DNA of 64,000 bases from Rhodohalobacter sp. 614A (lineage in GTDB: Bacteria; Bacteroidota; Rhodothermia; Balneolales; Balneolaceae), in NCBI RefSeq assembly GCF_021462415.1, contig NZ_JAKEDS010000005.1, positions 1 through 64,000 of the forward strand. Reading direction: 5' to 3'. Position numbers and translations under genes: made by a program. Positions 19,647-29,600 of this stretch are shown piece by piece (the stretch's first letter is position 1; the number at the start of each line of letters is the position of its first letter). The notes beneath the pieces are model-generated. The model did no database searches. It was not told the origin of the DNA and saw only the letters and a program-made list of their open reading frames with translations.

Positions 19647-21898
19647 TATTTGGATCCTATTTTAATGGACATGTAAGGCAGTATGGGCAATTGATAAATA
19701 GTGGTTTGATAGTATACATCGTAATAAAAAAGATTATTTCGATCGTACATATTAATGGCTCCTAACTGAACTCTCATTTTTGTATTTGAAATATCGAACG
19801 CCTGTTCAATGGAAACATCCAGCCGGTGAAAATCAGGTAGCCGCCCCTGAAATGGTTTTTCAAGCAATATTCTTGGTGATCCATAATCCTCAACTACATC
19901 CGGTAAATGTTCGAGGAAAACAAAGTAGCTGTCGAATCCCAATGGTTGCGTATATGGCATTCCTGAACCATACACCCAACTCACGTTGGCACTGAAGTCT
20001 CTAAATTTAAACCCGGTTTGCACGCTAATTTGATGACGCTGATCATGTGCGGGATGATACTTCTGAACCGGCTCACCAAACCACACGTTAAAATGATCCT
20101 GTGCGGTGGTATACGTAGTTTCTGAATACCCATAGCTCATTGACCAATAATACGCCCTGCGATTATAGCTTAACTTAACATCCGCTCCCTGCACGTCTCC
20201 GTTTGCATAGGCAAGATCAGTGGTAAATTCTGCCGTCATACTCCACACAGATACGGGAATATCTTTCATCTGCTTGAGATACCCTTCAACAGAAAAATCT
20301 AAATAATCTCCAAGGGGTTGGCGCCACCCCACAAGAAAGTGGTTCGATTGCATCCTTCGGCTTTTTTCTGGTACAGCCATCCAAGCGGTAAATGCTGCTC
20401 CTGCATCTCTGAAGTCTGTGATTCCTACCACCGGTTGTCGGTATATTCCGGCGGCGGCATGGATCTCTTCATTTGATTTTCCACGAGGCTGCCAAGAAAC
20501 CTGTAAACGTGGCTCAAGACTTGTTTTAAACCGCTGAATGAATGAAGTGATTACGACACCAGGAACCACAGAAACTTTATCTCCCAGCGAAATATTTGTT
20601 TTTACGTATCCTCCCAGACTCAAAAATGGCTGGGCCTTATTTTTAACTGATAGAAACCGGTCAGAAATATCATAGTCTACATTCCGATAGGTAGAAAAAA
20701 TGCCATAGTCTAACCGGTAATCGCCAACATATTGCGTAATATTTACATCAAAATTTGATTTAAACACACTCGCTAATCTATTATTGGTACTGAGTCCGCC
20801 AACACGATTGGTATAATGCGAAATACCAAAATTTGCATCTACAAAGGACACATTTAAATTTTCAGACGTACCCGCGCAACGACCTCCTAATACTACATTC
20901 CTCCACTTAAAAACTTCGTCGTTGTCAAAATCAAGTTTACCCCGGTCATACGTTCGCAGCATATGGGCTGAACAGTTAAACCCTCTGTCTCCAGCATAAT
21001 TATATTTAACCAGCTGACTGTTAAATTTCAATGGCTGCTCTTCATCCAAATAAAGTGCGCTCGCTTCTTCAATCAACGATCCTCTGAAAGATGCTATTAA
21101 AGAGCTTTTTCCTTTTCTGATGGGTGTTTCAAAAAACACATCAGATATAAAAGGACTCAGCGAAGCAGACCAATTCCTGTTATATAAATTCCCATTTTTG
21201 AGGGTTACATCAATTACTGAAGATGTTCTGCTGCTATATTCTGGTCCAAATCCGCCAGCATATAAATCAGCACTGGAAAGAACATCCTCAGAAAACACAG
21301 AAAAGAAACCGATAATGTGAAATGGTTGGTAGATAAGTGTGCCATCCATAAGCACAAGGTTTTGATCTGGCGTCCCTCCGCGAATAAATAACTGACCGCC
21401 CCGGTCACCTGCGGCCACCACACCTGATTGTGTTTGCAGATAGCTAACCAAGTCTCCGCCACCGGCGGGAGTAGGAATTCGGCTTAAATCTTCAGCGTTA
21501 ATTCTTGTCTGTCCCGGCACCAGATCATCAGAAGACACACCGGAAACAACAACCTCACCAAGTGATTCTTCCGAGCGAATCATGGCTACATTTTTAACTA
21601 TATTCTCTTGCAATTGCAATGTATCAGAATAGGATTGATATCCCACGAAACGAATAGTTAATATATAAACTCCCTCTTCTAAACCGTTAAATTGATAGAG
21701 TCCGTTTTTATCGGTTGCGGTTCCTTCTACAAATTTCCCACTATTTAAAGAGAGCGATATATTCGCCCCTTCAAGAAATTCTCCGGTTTGATGACCTGTA
21801 ATAATTCCCCGAATAGTAGACTGATTCTGACTTTGCACAATAGCCGGGAAACTAATTATCAGGATAAAACCTATCCCTATTAGTCTTTTTACGCTCAT
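19646..21898 (-). CDS. TonB-dependent receptor with carboxypeptidase-like N-terminal domain
   Basis: About 750 residues from the ATG at 21898, chosen because it opens a signal peptide (SVKRLIGIGFILIISF...VQSQ) and has AGAAGAG just upstream; an open frame extends 25 codons further. Next come a carboxypeptidase-regulatory-like domain (GIITGHQTGEFLEGANISL, about 30-110), a plug domain (TRINAEDLSRIPTPAGGGDL, then GGQLFIRGGTPDQNLVLMDG), and a long beta-barrel rich in Tyr/Asn/Ser. No long variant SusC features are seen. Paired with the downstream lipoprotein, it would import an unidentified ligand across the outer membrane. Confidence 0.85.
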   Translation of the reverse strand: MSVKRLIGIGFILIISFPAIVQSQNQSTIRGIITGHQTGEFLEGANISLSLNSGKFVEGTATDKNGLYQFNGLEEGVYILTIRFVGYQSYSDTLQLQENIVKNVAMIRSEESLGEVVVSGVSSDDLVPGQTRINAEDLSRIPTPAGGGDLVSYLQTQSGVVAAGDRGGQLFIRGGTPDQNLVLMDGTLIYQPFHIIGFFSVFSEDVLSSADLYAGGFGPEYSSRTSSVIDVTLKNGNLYNRNWSASLSPFISDVFFETPIRKGKSSLIASFRGSLIEEASALYLDEEQPLKFNSQLVKYNYAGDRGFNCSAHMLRTYDRGKLDFDNDEVFKWRNVVLGGRCAGTSENLNVSFVDANFGISHYTNRVGGLSTNNRLASVFKSNFDVNITQYVGDYRLDYGIFSTYRNVDYDISDRFLSVKNKAQPFLSLGGYVKTNISLGDKVSVVPGVVITSFIQRFKTSLEPRLQVSWQPRGKSNEEIHAAAGIYRQPVVGITDFRDAGAAFTAWMAVPEKSRRMQSNHFLVGWRQPLGDYLDFSVEGYLKQMKDIPVSVWSMTAEFTTDLAYANGDVQGADVKLSYNRRAYYWSMSYGYSETTYTTAQDHFNVWFGEPVQKYHPAHDQRHQISVQTGFKFRDFSANVSWVYGSGMPYTQPLGFDSYFVFLEHLPDVVEDYGSPRILLEKPFQGRLPDFHRLDVSIEQAFDISNTKMRVQLGAINMYDRNNLFYYDVYYQTTIYQLPILPYMSIKIGSK

Positions 21899-22112
21899 AC
21901 TCTTCTGTCCCCCATAAATTAATCCTGAATCGAAATTGCCATCAATGTATCTTATTTTATTTAGTGATGACAATCACATATCCATGTGATTGTTGAATAT
22001 TGTAACCTTAATTGAAAAAACTAAATTAAATTGGTTTTTCAACATTGCAATCCAAAAGATTTCCTTTTATCTTTATCGACTTTCCAATTTTGCAAAAATT
22101 AAAGAGAATATC

Positions 22113-22556
22113 GTGAATACGATCAGTAACAAAACATACAATGCAACACCATCCACCATCGAAAAGGAGTGGGTATTGGTGGATGCTGAAGACAAACCCC
22201 TTGGAAGGGTGAGCAGCGAAGTGGCTTCCATTTTACGTGGAAAGAACAAACCGGAATTTACTCCACATATGGATGCAGGCGACAATGTGATCGTCATCAA
22301 TGCAGAGAAAGCTGTATTGTCCGGAGACAAAATGTCTCAAAAGGTATATTTCCGTCATACGGAATATCCCGGTGGAGAAAAATTTACCACGGCTCAGGAG
22401 ATGCTTGAGAAAGATCCTACCAGCCTGGTGATGACCGCAGTTAAAGGTATGCTTCCAAAAAACAAACTGGGACGTAAGCTTTTAACCAATCTTCGCGTTT
22501 ATGCCGGACCCGTTCATCCGCACACTGCTCAACAACCAGAAATCAAAGAAATTTAA
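22113..22556 (+). CDS. rplM: 50S ribosomal protein L13
   Basis: The 147-residue protein from the GTG at 22113 matches the family length; the open frame extends 41 codons upstream but that part lacks L13 similarity. AAAGAGA lies 7 bp before the GTG. Signatures are WVLVDAEDKPLGRVSSEVAS, GDNVIVINAEKAVLSGDK and the C-terminal VYAGPVHPHTAQQP. L13 is an early-assembly protein of the large subunit. rpsI follows after 9 bp, the usual L13-S9 operon. Confidence 0.95.
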   Translation: MNTISNKTYNATPSTIEKEWVLVDAEDKPLGRVSSEVASILRGKNKPEFTPHMDAGDNVIVINAEKAVLSGDKMSQKVYFRHTEYPGGEKFTTAQEMLEKDPTSLVMTAVKGMLPKNKLGRKLLTNLRVYAGPVHPHTAQQPEIKEI

Positions 22557-22565
22557 CAGCCCGAC

Positions 22566-22952
22566 ATGGCACAAGAAAATTACATTGGCCGAAGAAAGAC
22601 GTCAACCGCACGCTTGTACATCAGCGATGGAAACGGAGTTTTCCTTGTAAATGGCAAGCCGATTGAAGATTACTTCAGCACAAAGGCCCGACTGAATGTT
22701 GCCAAGCTGCCTCTTGATTTAACCGAATTAGATGGCAGTTATGACATTAAAGTGACCGTTGCAGGTGGTGGAGTAACCGGACAAGCCGGAGCCGTATCCC
22801 TTGCTCTTGCCCGCGCTATTGACGATCTGAATGAGGACAAACACGGAATTCTGAAAGAAAACGGACTTCTTACCCGGGACGACAGAATGGTTGAACGTAA
22901 AAAATATGGTCAGCCAAAAGCCCGTAAGAAATTCCAGTTCTCTAAACGGTAA
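22566..22952 (+). CDS. rpsI: 30S ribosomal protein S9
   Basis: S9 contacts P-site tRNA through its basic C-terminal tail. The 128-residue protein has YIGRRKTSTARLYI near the start, VTVAGGGVTGQAGAVSLALA in the middle and the ending RDDRMVERKKYGQPKARKKF followed by QFSKR. It is the second gene of the rplM-rpsI operon. A 190-bp gap to rpsB follows; its first part (22960-23035) holds imperfect copies of a GGGTTTCG/CGAAACCC-like motif ending in a short T run, perhaps a weak terminator. Confidence 0.97.
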   Translation: MAQENYIGRRKTSTARLYISDGNGVFLVNGKPIEDYFSTKARLNVAKLPLDLTELDGSYDIKVTVAGGGVTGQAGAVSLALARAIDDLNEDKHGILKENGLLTRDDRMVERKKYGQPKARKKFQFSKR

Positions 22953-23041
22953 AACGAGTTACGGGTTTCGCGTTCCAGGTTATTGGATTATTCAACCCGA
23001 AACACGCATCTCGCAACACGAAACGTTTTTTAATCACACAT

Positions 23042-23113
23042 ACACAGCGACCTGACGTCGGGTGTTTATTCTGAAAATTTCAGAATAGATTGGCGAGCAG
23101 GGTTGACCTGTGT
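23042..23113 (+). promoter_or_regulatory. Candidate structured 5' leader of rpsB
   Basis: Just upstream of rpsB, ACACAG (23042-23047) can pair with CTGTGT (23108-23113). This closes a domain containing an 8-bp hairpin ATTCTGAA-AAT-TTCAGAAT (23067-23085 region) and an inner helix around GACCTGACGTCGGGT. The layout of a closed multi-hairpin domain 33 bp before the start codon suggests an autoregulatory ribosomal-protein leader, as is known for S2 in other bacteria. I do not recognise it as a named motif; covariation evidence is absent. Confidence 0.45.
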
Positions 23114-23145
23114 AGAGGACAAACTCAAACATACATACCTATACC

Positions 23146-24075
23146 ATGCCTAAAGCTTCATCTGTACAAGAACTATTGAAATCTGGTGCCCATTTTGGTC
23201 ACCTTACCCGCCGTTGGAATCCGAAAATGAAAGAGTTCATCTTTATGGCTCGAAACGGAATCCACATCATTGACCTCAAGAAAACAGAAAAATACCTCCA
23301 GGAAGCACTCGAAGAGGTTACCAAACTGGCTCGTGCCGGCAAAACCATTCTGTTTGTAGGTACCAAAAAACAGGCGCAGGATATTATTAAAACCGAAGCC
23401 ATTCGTTGCGGAATGCCTTTTGTAACCCATCGATGGCTGGGCGGAATGCTCACGAACTTCAGTACTGTTCGCAAGAGCATCTCCCGAATGGAAGAGATTG
23501 AAAAAATGAAAACCGACGGCACGTTCGACGAACTCACCAAAAAAGAGGGATTGATGCTTGAACGTGAGCGTGAAAAACTGGAACAAACACTGGGCGGTAT
23601 CGCGAATATGACACGCCTGCCGGGTGCAATTTTTGTTGTTGATACTATTAAGGAACACATCGCGATGAACGAAGCTGTGAAGCTGAACATCCCGATTGTT
23701 GCCATGGTTGATACCAACAGCGATCCCGACATCCCCGATTATATTGTTCCTGCTAACGACGATTCAGCCCGAACAATCCAGTTGGTTACTTCTTTGGTAG
23801 CCGATGCTATTATTGAAGGTAATGCCGAACGCGAAGCCATGAAAGAAGAAGAACTCATGGAACAGGCTGCTGAAGAAGCGAAAAAATCTTCCGACTCCGA
23901 CGATGATGATTCGGATGAAGGACCCGTTAAAGTTCGCCGTAGAAAACGACGACGCAAGAAAACATCAGACAAAGGCTCTTCAAAAGCTGAATCCGATTCA
24001 GATGAAGACGAGGAAGAAGAATCAGATGAATCCTCATCCGAAGAGTCTAACGATGATTCTGAAGACAAAGATTAA
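23146..24075 (+). CDS. rpsB: 30S ribosomal protein S2 with long charged tail
   Basis: S2 helps recruit S1 and mRNA at the platform-side of the 30S subunit. The conserved body (about residues 1-230) includes [28 protein letters not shown]-like region [19 protein letters not shown] and [18 protein letters not shown]. The protein is 309 residues, about 60 longer than usual. The extra tail (about 245-309) alternates an acidic Ser/Asp block, a very basic block ([15 protein letters not shown]) and another Ser/Asp/Glu block. tsf follows, the classic rpsB-tsf order. Confidence 0.96.
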   Translation: MPKASSVQELLKSGAHFGHLTRRWNPKMKEFIFMARNGIHIIDLKKTEKYLQEALEEVTKLARAGKTILFVGTKKQAQDIIKTEAIRCGMPFVTHRWLGGMLTNFSTVRKSISRMEEIEKMKTDGTFDELTKKEGLMLEREREKLEQTLGGIANMTRLPGAIFVVDTIKEHIAMNEAVKLNIPIVAMVDTNSDPDIPDYIVPANDDSARTIQLVTSLVADAIIEGNAEREAMKEEELMEQAAEEAKKSSDSDDDDSDEGPVKVRRRKRRRKKTSDKGSSKAESDSDEDEEEESDESSSEESNDDSEDKD

Positions 24076-24124
24076 AACTCTGACATATTAATCCTGAAAC
24101 CAAAATTGTAGAACCCATTTAGTC

Positions 24125-24955
24125 ATGAGTATTAGTGCAAAAGATGTAATGAAATTACGAGAGGCAACCGGGGCCGGAATGATGGACTGTAAAAAAGCCC
24201 TCACGGAAGCCGACGGAGATTTTGACAGAGCTGTTGAAATCCTTCGTAAAAAAGGACAAAAAGTATCCGAAAAACGAGCCGACAGAGAAGCCAATCAAGG
24301 TCTCATTCTTATTAATGTAAGTGAAGACCATTCAAAGGCAGCGGCTATCGAAATTAACTGTGAAACAGATTTTGTTGCCCGAAATGACGATTTCCAAAAA
24401 AGCGCTCAATCTTTTTTGGATAAAGCTTTTGAAAACGAGATCGGTTCCATTGCAGAGCTGAAACAAGAAGAAGTGGATGGATTGACCATCCAAAAACATC
24501 TTGATGAAATGGTTGGAAAAATTGGTGAGAAAATCGAACTCAGTCGGGTTCTGTACATCCAGTCTTCCGGAGCTTTGGTTGAATATATTCACCCCGGCAA
24601 CCAGCTTGGTGTAATTGTAGAATTTGAAAGCTCTATCGACAATGATGATGTTGCCAAAGATGTAGCAATGCAAATTGCCGCTATGAATCCCCTTGCCGTT
24701 ACCAGAGACGGTGTGGACGCAACCGTTGTTGAAAAAGAACTGGAAATCGCTAAGGAACAACTGATTAACGAAGGCAAACCCGCTGAAATCGCTGAGAAAG
24801 CAGCCCAGGGCAAACTTCGCCGTTTCTATGAAGAACGGGTTCTCCTCGAACAAAAATTCGTTAAAGACAACGGCATTTCCGTGAAAGAATACCTTGAGCA
24901 AAATAATGCTCCGCTTGTCAGGTCTTTTCACAGATTACAGCTTGGCGAAGCTTAA
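24125..24955 (+). CDS. tsf: Elongation factor Ts
   Basis: EF-Ts is the nucleotide exchange factor that regenerates EF-Tu-GTP. The 276-residue protein carries the UBA-like N-terminal domain (SAKDVMKLREATGAGMMDCK) with the TGAGMMDCK signature, then CETDFVARND and the dimerisation region ending VREYLEQ-like KEYLEQNN. It is co-directional with rpsB 50 bp upstream and closed by a strong terminator. Confidence 0.97.
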   Translation: MSISAKDVMKLREATGAGMMDCKKALTEADGDFDRAVEILRKKGQKVSEKRADREANQGLILINVSEDHSKAAAIEINCETDFVARNDDFQKSAQSFLDKAFENEIGSIAELKQEEVDGLTIQKHLDEMVGKIGEKIELSRVLYIQSSGALVEYIHPGNQLGVIVEFESSIDNDDVAKDVAMQIAAMNPLAVTRDGVDATVVEKELEIAKEQLINEGKPAEIAEKAAQGKLRRFYEERVLLEQKFVKDNGISVKEYLEQNNAPLVRSFHRLQLGEA

Positions 24956-24966
24956 TTTTTTGATTC

Positions 24967-24998
24967 AAAAAAGCTACCTTCCCGGTAGCTTTTTTTTT
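24967..24998 (+). terminator. Rho-independent terminator after tsf
   Basis: AAAAAAGCTACC, loop TTCCC, GGTAGCTTTTTT and a further T run: a 12-bp stem with nine consecutive T residues at its 3' side. It begins 12 bp after the tsf stop codon and ends the rpsB-tsf transcript. Confidence 0.95.
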
Positions 24999-25115
24999 GC
25001 CTTATATTTCCGGTGAATTATCCCATTGGAAACATTGCATGATATTTTACATACTCTCTCGCAATTGAGGGTTTTATAGACAGCTTATATCAACAACCAC
25101 TAAAATCAAAAAATC

Positions 25116-25841
25116 TTGGCAGAACCATATAAACGTATTCTACTGAAATTGAGTGGCGAAGCGCTGCTGGGCGAACAAGGACACGGTATTGATGCAGACA
25201 TTCTATCCAACTATGCTGATGAAATCAAAGCCGTTCAAGAGAAAGAATTTGAAGTTTCCGTTGTCATTGGCGGAGGAAATATTTTCAGGGGAGTAAAAGG
25301 CGCCACTGAAGGAATGGATCGCGTTCAGGGCGATTATATGGGTATGCTTGCAACCATGATCAACAGCATGGCTTTGCAGGATGCGCTTGAACGAAAAGGC
25401 GTCCATACCCGCCTGATGAGTGCCATCAGAATGGAAGAAATTGCCGAACCTTATATCCGCCGCCGGGCGATTCGTCACCTGGAAAAAGGCCGCGTTATTA
25501 TTTTCGGAGCCGGTACCGGTAATCCCTACTTCACTACCGATACGGCCGCCTCTCTCCGGGCCATCGAAATTGAAGCCGATGTAATTCTCAAGGGAACCCG
25601 GGTAGACGGTATTTACGATTCAGATCCTGAAAAGAACAAGGATGCTCAAAAGTTTGAAACCATTCACGGCGATGAAGTACTGAGCAGACGACTGGACGTT
25701 ATGGATCTGACTGCTTTTACGCTCTGCAGAGACAATAAAACTCCGATCATTGTTTTTAATATGAACACGCCGAACAACCTGCTAAAAGTTGTGACCCAAA
25801 GTGAAAAGGTGGGTTCAACTGTTGTTTGGGATAAATCGTAG
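25116..25841 (+). CDS. pyrH: Uridylate kinase
   Basis: UMP kinase of the bacterial amino-acid-kinase fold; it phosphorylates UMP with ATP and is allosterically controlled by UTP/GTP. The 241-residue length is standard. Motifs are [47 protein letters not shown], and [17 protein letters not shown]. The start is TTG at 25116, giving MAEPYKRIL, which aligns with the family N terminus. It has its own promoter region after the tsf terminator, with frr following after a 170-bp gap. Confidence 0.97.
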   Translation: MAEPYKRILLKLSGEALLGEQGHGIDADILSNYADEIKAVQEKEFEVSVVIGGGNIFRGVKGATEGMDRVQGDYMGMLATMINSMALQDALERKGVHTRLMSAIRMEEIAEPYIRRRAIRHLEKGRVIIFGAGTGNPYFTTDTAASLRAIEIEADVILKGTRVDGIYDSDPEKNKDAQKFETIHGDEVLSRRLDVMDLTAFTLCRDNKTPIIVFNMNTPNNLLKVVTQSEKVGSTVVWDKS

Positions 25842-26013
25842 TTTTTTTAAATTGCTTTGATTGTCAAACGCCTTATTCTGCGTTGACATTTTTCGATTTC
25901 GGTTTTTTCATCAAGAAAGGAAAAACCAGCTTTTGGAGCTTATACAAGTAGGATTATTCGCTACTTGTCAGAATTGTAAACCATTTCAGAACCAACTTTC
26001 AAACCTCTGAATT

Positions 26014-26583
26014 ATGATACCTGAAGAACTGCAACTGATTATTGATACTGCTGATGAAAGCATGGATGAGGCGGTCTCATTCTGCAAAAAAGAATTTTCC
26101 CACATTCGTGCCGGTAAAGCATCCCCTTCTATTCTTGATGGGATCAAAGTAGATTATTACGGTTCGCAAACCCCTTTGAACCAGCTCGCCAATGTTTCTG
26201 CACCAGATGCGCGCTTGTTGACCGTTCAGCCGTATGACAAATCCGTAATGGAAGATATTGAAAAGGCAATTATGTCGGCCGGCCTGGGATTAAATCCTAA
26301 TAATGACGGCACAATCATTCGCATACCCTTGCCGATGCTTTCTGAAGAACGCAGAAAAGAACTGGTAAAACATGCCGGAGAAGTAGCCGAGAATGCCCGT
26401 ATTAGTATTCGAAACATCCGCAGGAATGCCAACGACGAAATTAAAAAATCCGTTAAAGACGATTCCCTTCCGGAAGACAGCAGATATGAAGCCGAAGAAG
26501 AGATCCAAAAAATCACAGATACTCATACCTCGAACGTAGATGAGCTGCTGTCGGTGAAAGAAGAAGAAATAATGACGGTTTAA
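26014..26583 (+). CDS. frr: Ribosome recycling factor
   Basis: RRF, with EF-G, splits the post-termination ribosome. The 189-residue protein has the expected landmarks: SHIRAGKASPSILDGIKVDY, the substitution-sensitive domain II around YGSQTPLNQLANVS, and RKELVKHAGEVAENARISIR followed by NIRRNAND in the three-helix bundle. It follows pyrH on the same strand, as in most bacteria. Confidence 0.97.
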   Translation: MIPEELQLIIDTADESMDEAVSFCKKEFSHIRAGKASPSILDGIKVDYYGSQTPLNQLANVSAPDARLLTVQPYDKSVMEDIEKAIMSAGLGLNPNNDGTIIRIPLPMLSEERRKELVKHAGEVAENARISIRNIRRNANDEIKKSVKDDSLPEDSRYEAEEEIQKITDTHTSNVDELLSVKEEEIMTV

Positions 26584-26594
26584 AGCGTAGTCCT

Positions 26595-26631
26595 GAGTAG
26601 TGAGTCATGAGACTATTTTCTCTCACTACTC
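26595..26631. repeat. Intergenic inverted repeat before smc
   Basis: GAGTAGTGAG (26595-26604) and CTCACTACTC (26622-26631) form a perfect 10-bp stem with a 17-nt loop, and the flanking AGTCATGAGAC can also pair with GACTCAAGACTCA. The element fills most of the frr-smc gap. A related GAGTAGTGAGG occurs at about 58595-58606 after the UPF0182 gene, so it may be a member of a dispersed repeat family. There is no T run, so it is not a typical terminator. Confidence 0.6.
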
Positions 26632-26661
26632 CCGACTCAAGACTCACTTCTGATCAAATAA

Positions 26662-29600
26662 ATGTATATATCCGATTTAGAATTACACGGCTTCAAAAGT
26701 TTTGCCCATAAAACGCATGTAAAGTTTGATAACGGTATTACCGCTATCGTTGGGCCAAATGGCTGTGGAAAATCTAATATTGTGGACGCCCTCCGTTGGG
26801 TTCTTGGAGAGCAGCGCCCTACCCTGTTGCGTTCCAGTTCCATGAGCAATGTTATTTTTAACGGTACAGCTCAAAAGAAAGCCCTGGGAATGGCAGACGT
26901 ATCCCTCACTTTCGTGAATAACAAAGGCGTTTTGCCGGTTGAGTATAGTGAACTGACAATTACTAGAAGACTTTATCGATCCGGAGACAGCGAGTACCTG
27001 ATCAACAACACTCCCTGCCGGCTCAAAGATATCATGGAGCTGTTTATGGATACGGGCATGAGTTCTGATGCCTATTCCGTGATTGAATTGAAAATGGTTG
27101 AAGAGATTCTGAATGATCGTAACAATGATCGCCGACGACTTTTTGAAGAAGCGGCTGGAGTAACCCGCTACAAGGAGAAGCGGAAACAGACGCTTCGTAA
27201 GCTGGATGAAACCATGAAAGATCTGACCAGGCTTGAGGATATCCTGGTTGAAATTCGAAAAAAAGCTCGTTCTCTTGAAATTCAGGCACAAAAAGCGGAG
27301 AAGGCAAAAAAACTAAAGAAAGAGCTTGAACATCTCGACAAGGCCTACACACTTCACGAATATAAAGCGATTAAAGAAGAGCTCGATCCGCTTGATACAA
27401 AAATTAAAAATGCTGAAAAAGAGAAAGTCGAAATTGCTGACCGCCTGAAAGAACTTGAAGCTGATGAGGAAAAAGCACGGACAAAACTTCTGGAAAAAGA
27501 ACGAAATGAATCCGAAGCAAAACGCCGTGTCAGCCAGTTAAGTTCTGCAATTCGTGAACTGGAAACCAGCCTTCAGATTACAAACGAGAAGATCAGCAAT
27601 GAAGAAGGCGTTATCAATCAGTACGAATCGGACATTGAACAGAGCCGGGTTGATATCAAAGAGCTTGCAGAACTGAAGAAAAGCAATGAAACCAAACTCG
27701 AAAAGCTCACTGAGGAGAAAGACAGATCGGAAAGAGCATTAAGTGATTCGAAGGAAAAATTTTCTGGTATCCAGCAGAAGTATACGAAGGTTCGGCATGA
27801 ACTGTATGAATTGGAAATTGAGATTAGTGACGTCAACCAGAAGCTGACCAACCTGCAGTCGAACCGAATAAAGCTGGAATCGCGGCTGGAAAACAGCGAG
27901 GACGACCAGGACCGTATCGATCAGGATATCGCAAATATTGAAAAAGAAATTCGTACAGCAAAGGAAAAACTTGAAGAAGCGCGAAAGCAGTCCGAAAAAA
28001 TGAACTTCCGGATTGATGAACTGGAAGAACAGCTTCAGACATCCACCTCATCAAAGAGCGAGTTAGAAGAAAAACGGGAATCTCTGCGGGAAGAACTTCG
28101 GTCTGTAAAAAGTAAAAAAGATGCCGTTTCATCTGAAATTTCCCTTCTTCAGGGAATTGCGGAATCCAACGAAGCGATGCCGGCTTCCGTGAGTTATCTG
28201 ATTGAAAATCACAAAAACGAATTCAAGCTTTTAAAACCTGTTGGTGAGCTGCTTCAAACCGCAGAAGAATATGCGCCAGCACTGGATACAGCACTCGGTG
28301 ATGCCGTCAATTTTATCGTTACTGAATCGCTGGAGGAAGCCATTCGGGCATCAGAAATTCTAAAAGAGAATGATAAAGGCCGGGCAACTTTCATTCCGCT
28401 GGCTGAACTGAATGATTCGTATCCTGCGGAATCTGGTTCCATCGTGGAACATGTTTGGTTTGATGATGAGTACAAACCTGTGGCACAACTTCTTCTTGGA
28501 AGTGTGTTGATTTCTGACAGTATTGAAGAAGGAGTAAAACTGCTGAAAAAATCAGGTACTTCGGCCGTTACTTCCACCGGTGACCTGATCACGTCTGACC
28601 GTATTTTGAAAAGTGGAAGCAAGAATAAACAAGCCGGAATTCGTCTCGGTCTTCAGGATAAACTCAACAAGCTTAAAAAGAAAGAGTATAATCTTGAAGC
28701 AAGCCTGGTTTCAAAAGAAGATTCGCTGGATGAAATCAACCGTGATCTAGAGCGCATTGATTTGGATTCTATTCGCCAATCTATCCGCGATCTTCAAAAA
28801 ACAAACCGCGAGCTTGATCAGCAGGTAAGCCGGTATCAGTCCAGTATTCAGGTGTATGGGAAGAATATTGGGGATCTTCAGAACCGAAAGGATAAACTTG
28901 CGGGCAATCGCGATATGGCGATTGAAGAACTGGAAAATCTTCAGCCCAAACAGAAAGAGTTTCAAAGGAAGATAACGGAGCTGGATCAACAGCAAAAAGA
29001 GAAGAAAGAAACTCTCCAGAATCTTGAAGAAGAACGGGCCATTGCCCAAAACCGGTATAATGATGCCCAACTGAAACACCAGGATCTGTCGAACAAAACC
29101 GATAACCTGATCAAGGATATTGAGCGTGCAGAATCCGGCATCGAAAACATGAAAAGCCGCCAGGAAAGCCGAAGCGAGCTGCTTGGTCAAAGTAAAGAGA
29201 AGATTGCCGGATACCGTTCTTCCATCAAAGAAACGGAAGCCAATCTCGGAAAAGCTAAAACACAAAAAAAAGAAGCTGACGAAAAACTGTCCATTGCTGA
29301 AGAAGAGAGCAGCAGGCAGCGTGGCAAGATCAATGAAGTTGAAAAGGAGTTAAAAGAACTTCGAAAACGGAAGGAGGTCAATCTCGAATTGGTTCACCAT
29401 TTGACGATGGCCAAAGAAAAGTTTGAATTAAAAGCGGAGGGTTTATCCGATCACATCTGGGAAACCTACGAGATTTTGATGGATCAGTTGGGTGAAGAGC
29501 TTCCGGCCGATATGGAGCCTGAGGAGGCCAAATCCCGTGTGACAACGCTTCGCCAGAAATTGCACCGAATCGGGGATGTCAACCCGCTTGCGATTGAGGA

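Noticed and set aside
23173-23732. Two minus-strand frames (161 and 177 residues) across rpsB
   Set aside because: Antisense shadows of a conserved ribosomal gene with no similarity to any family.
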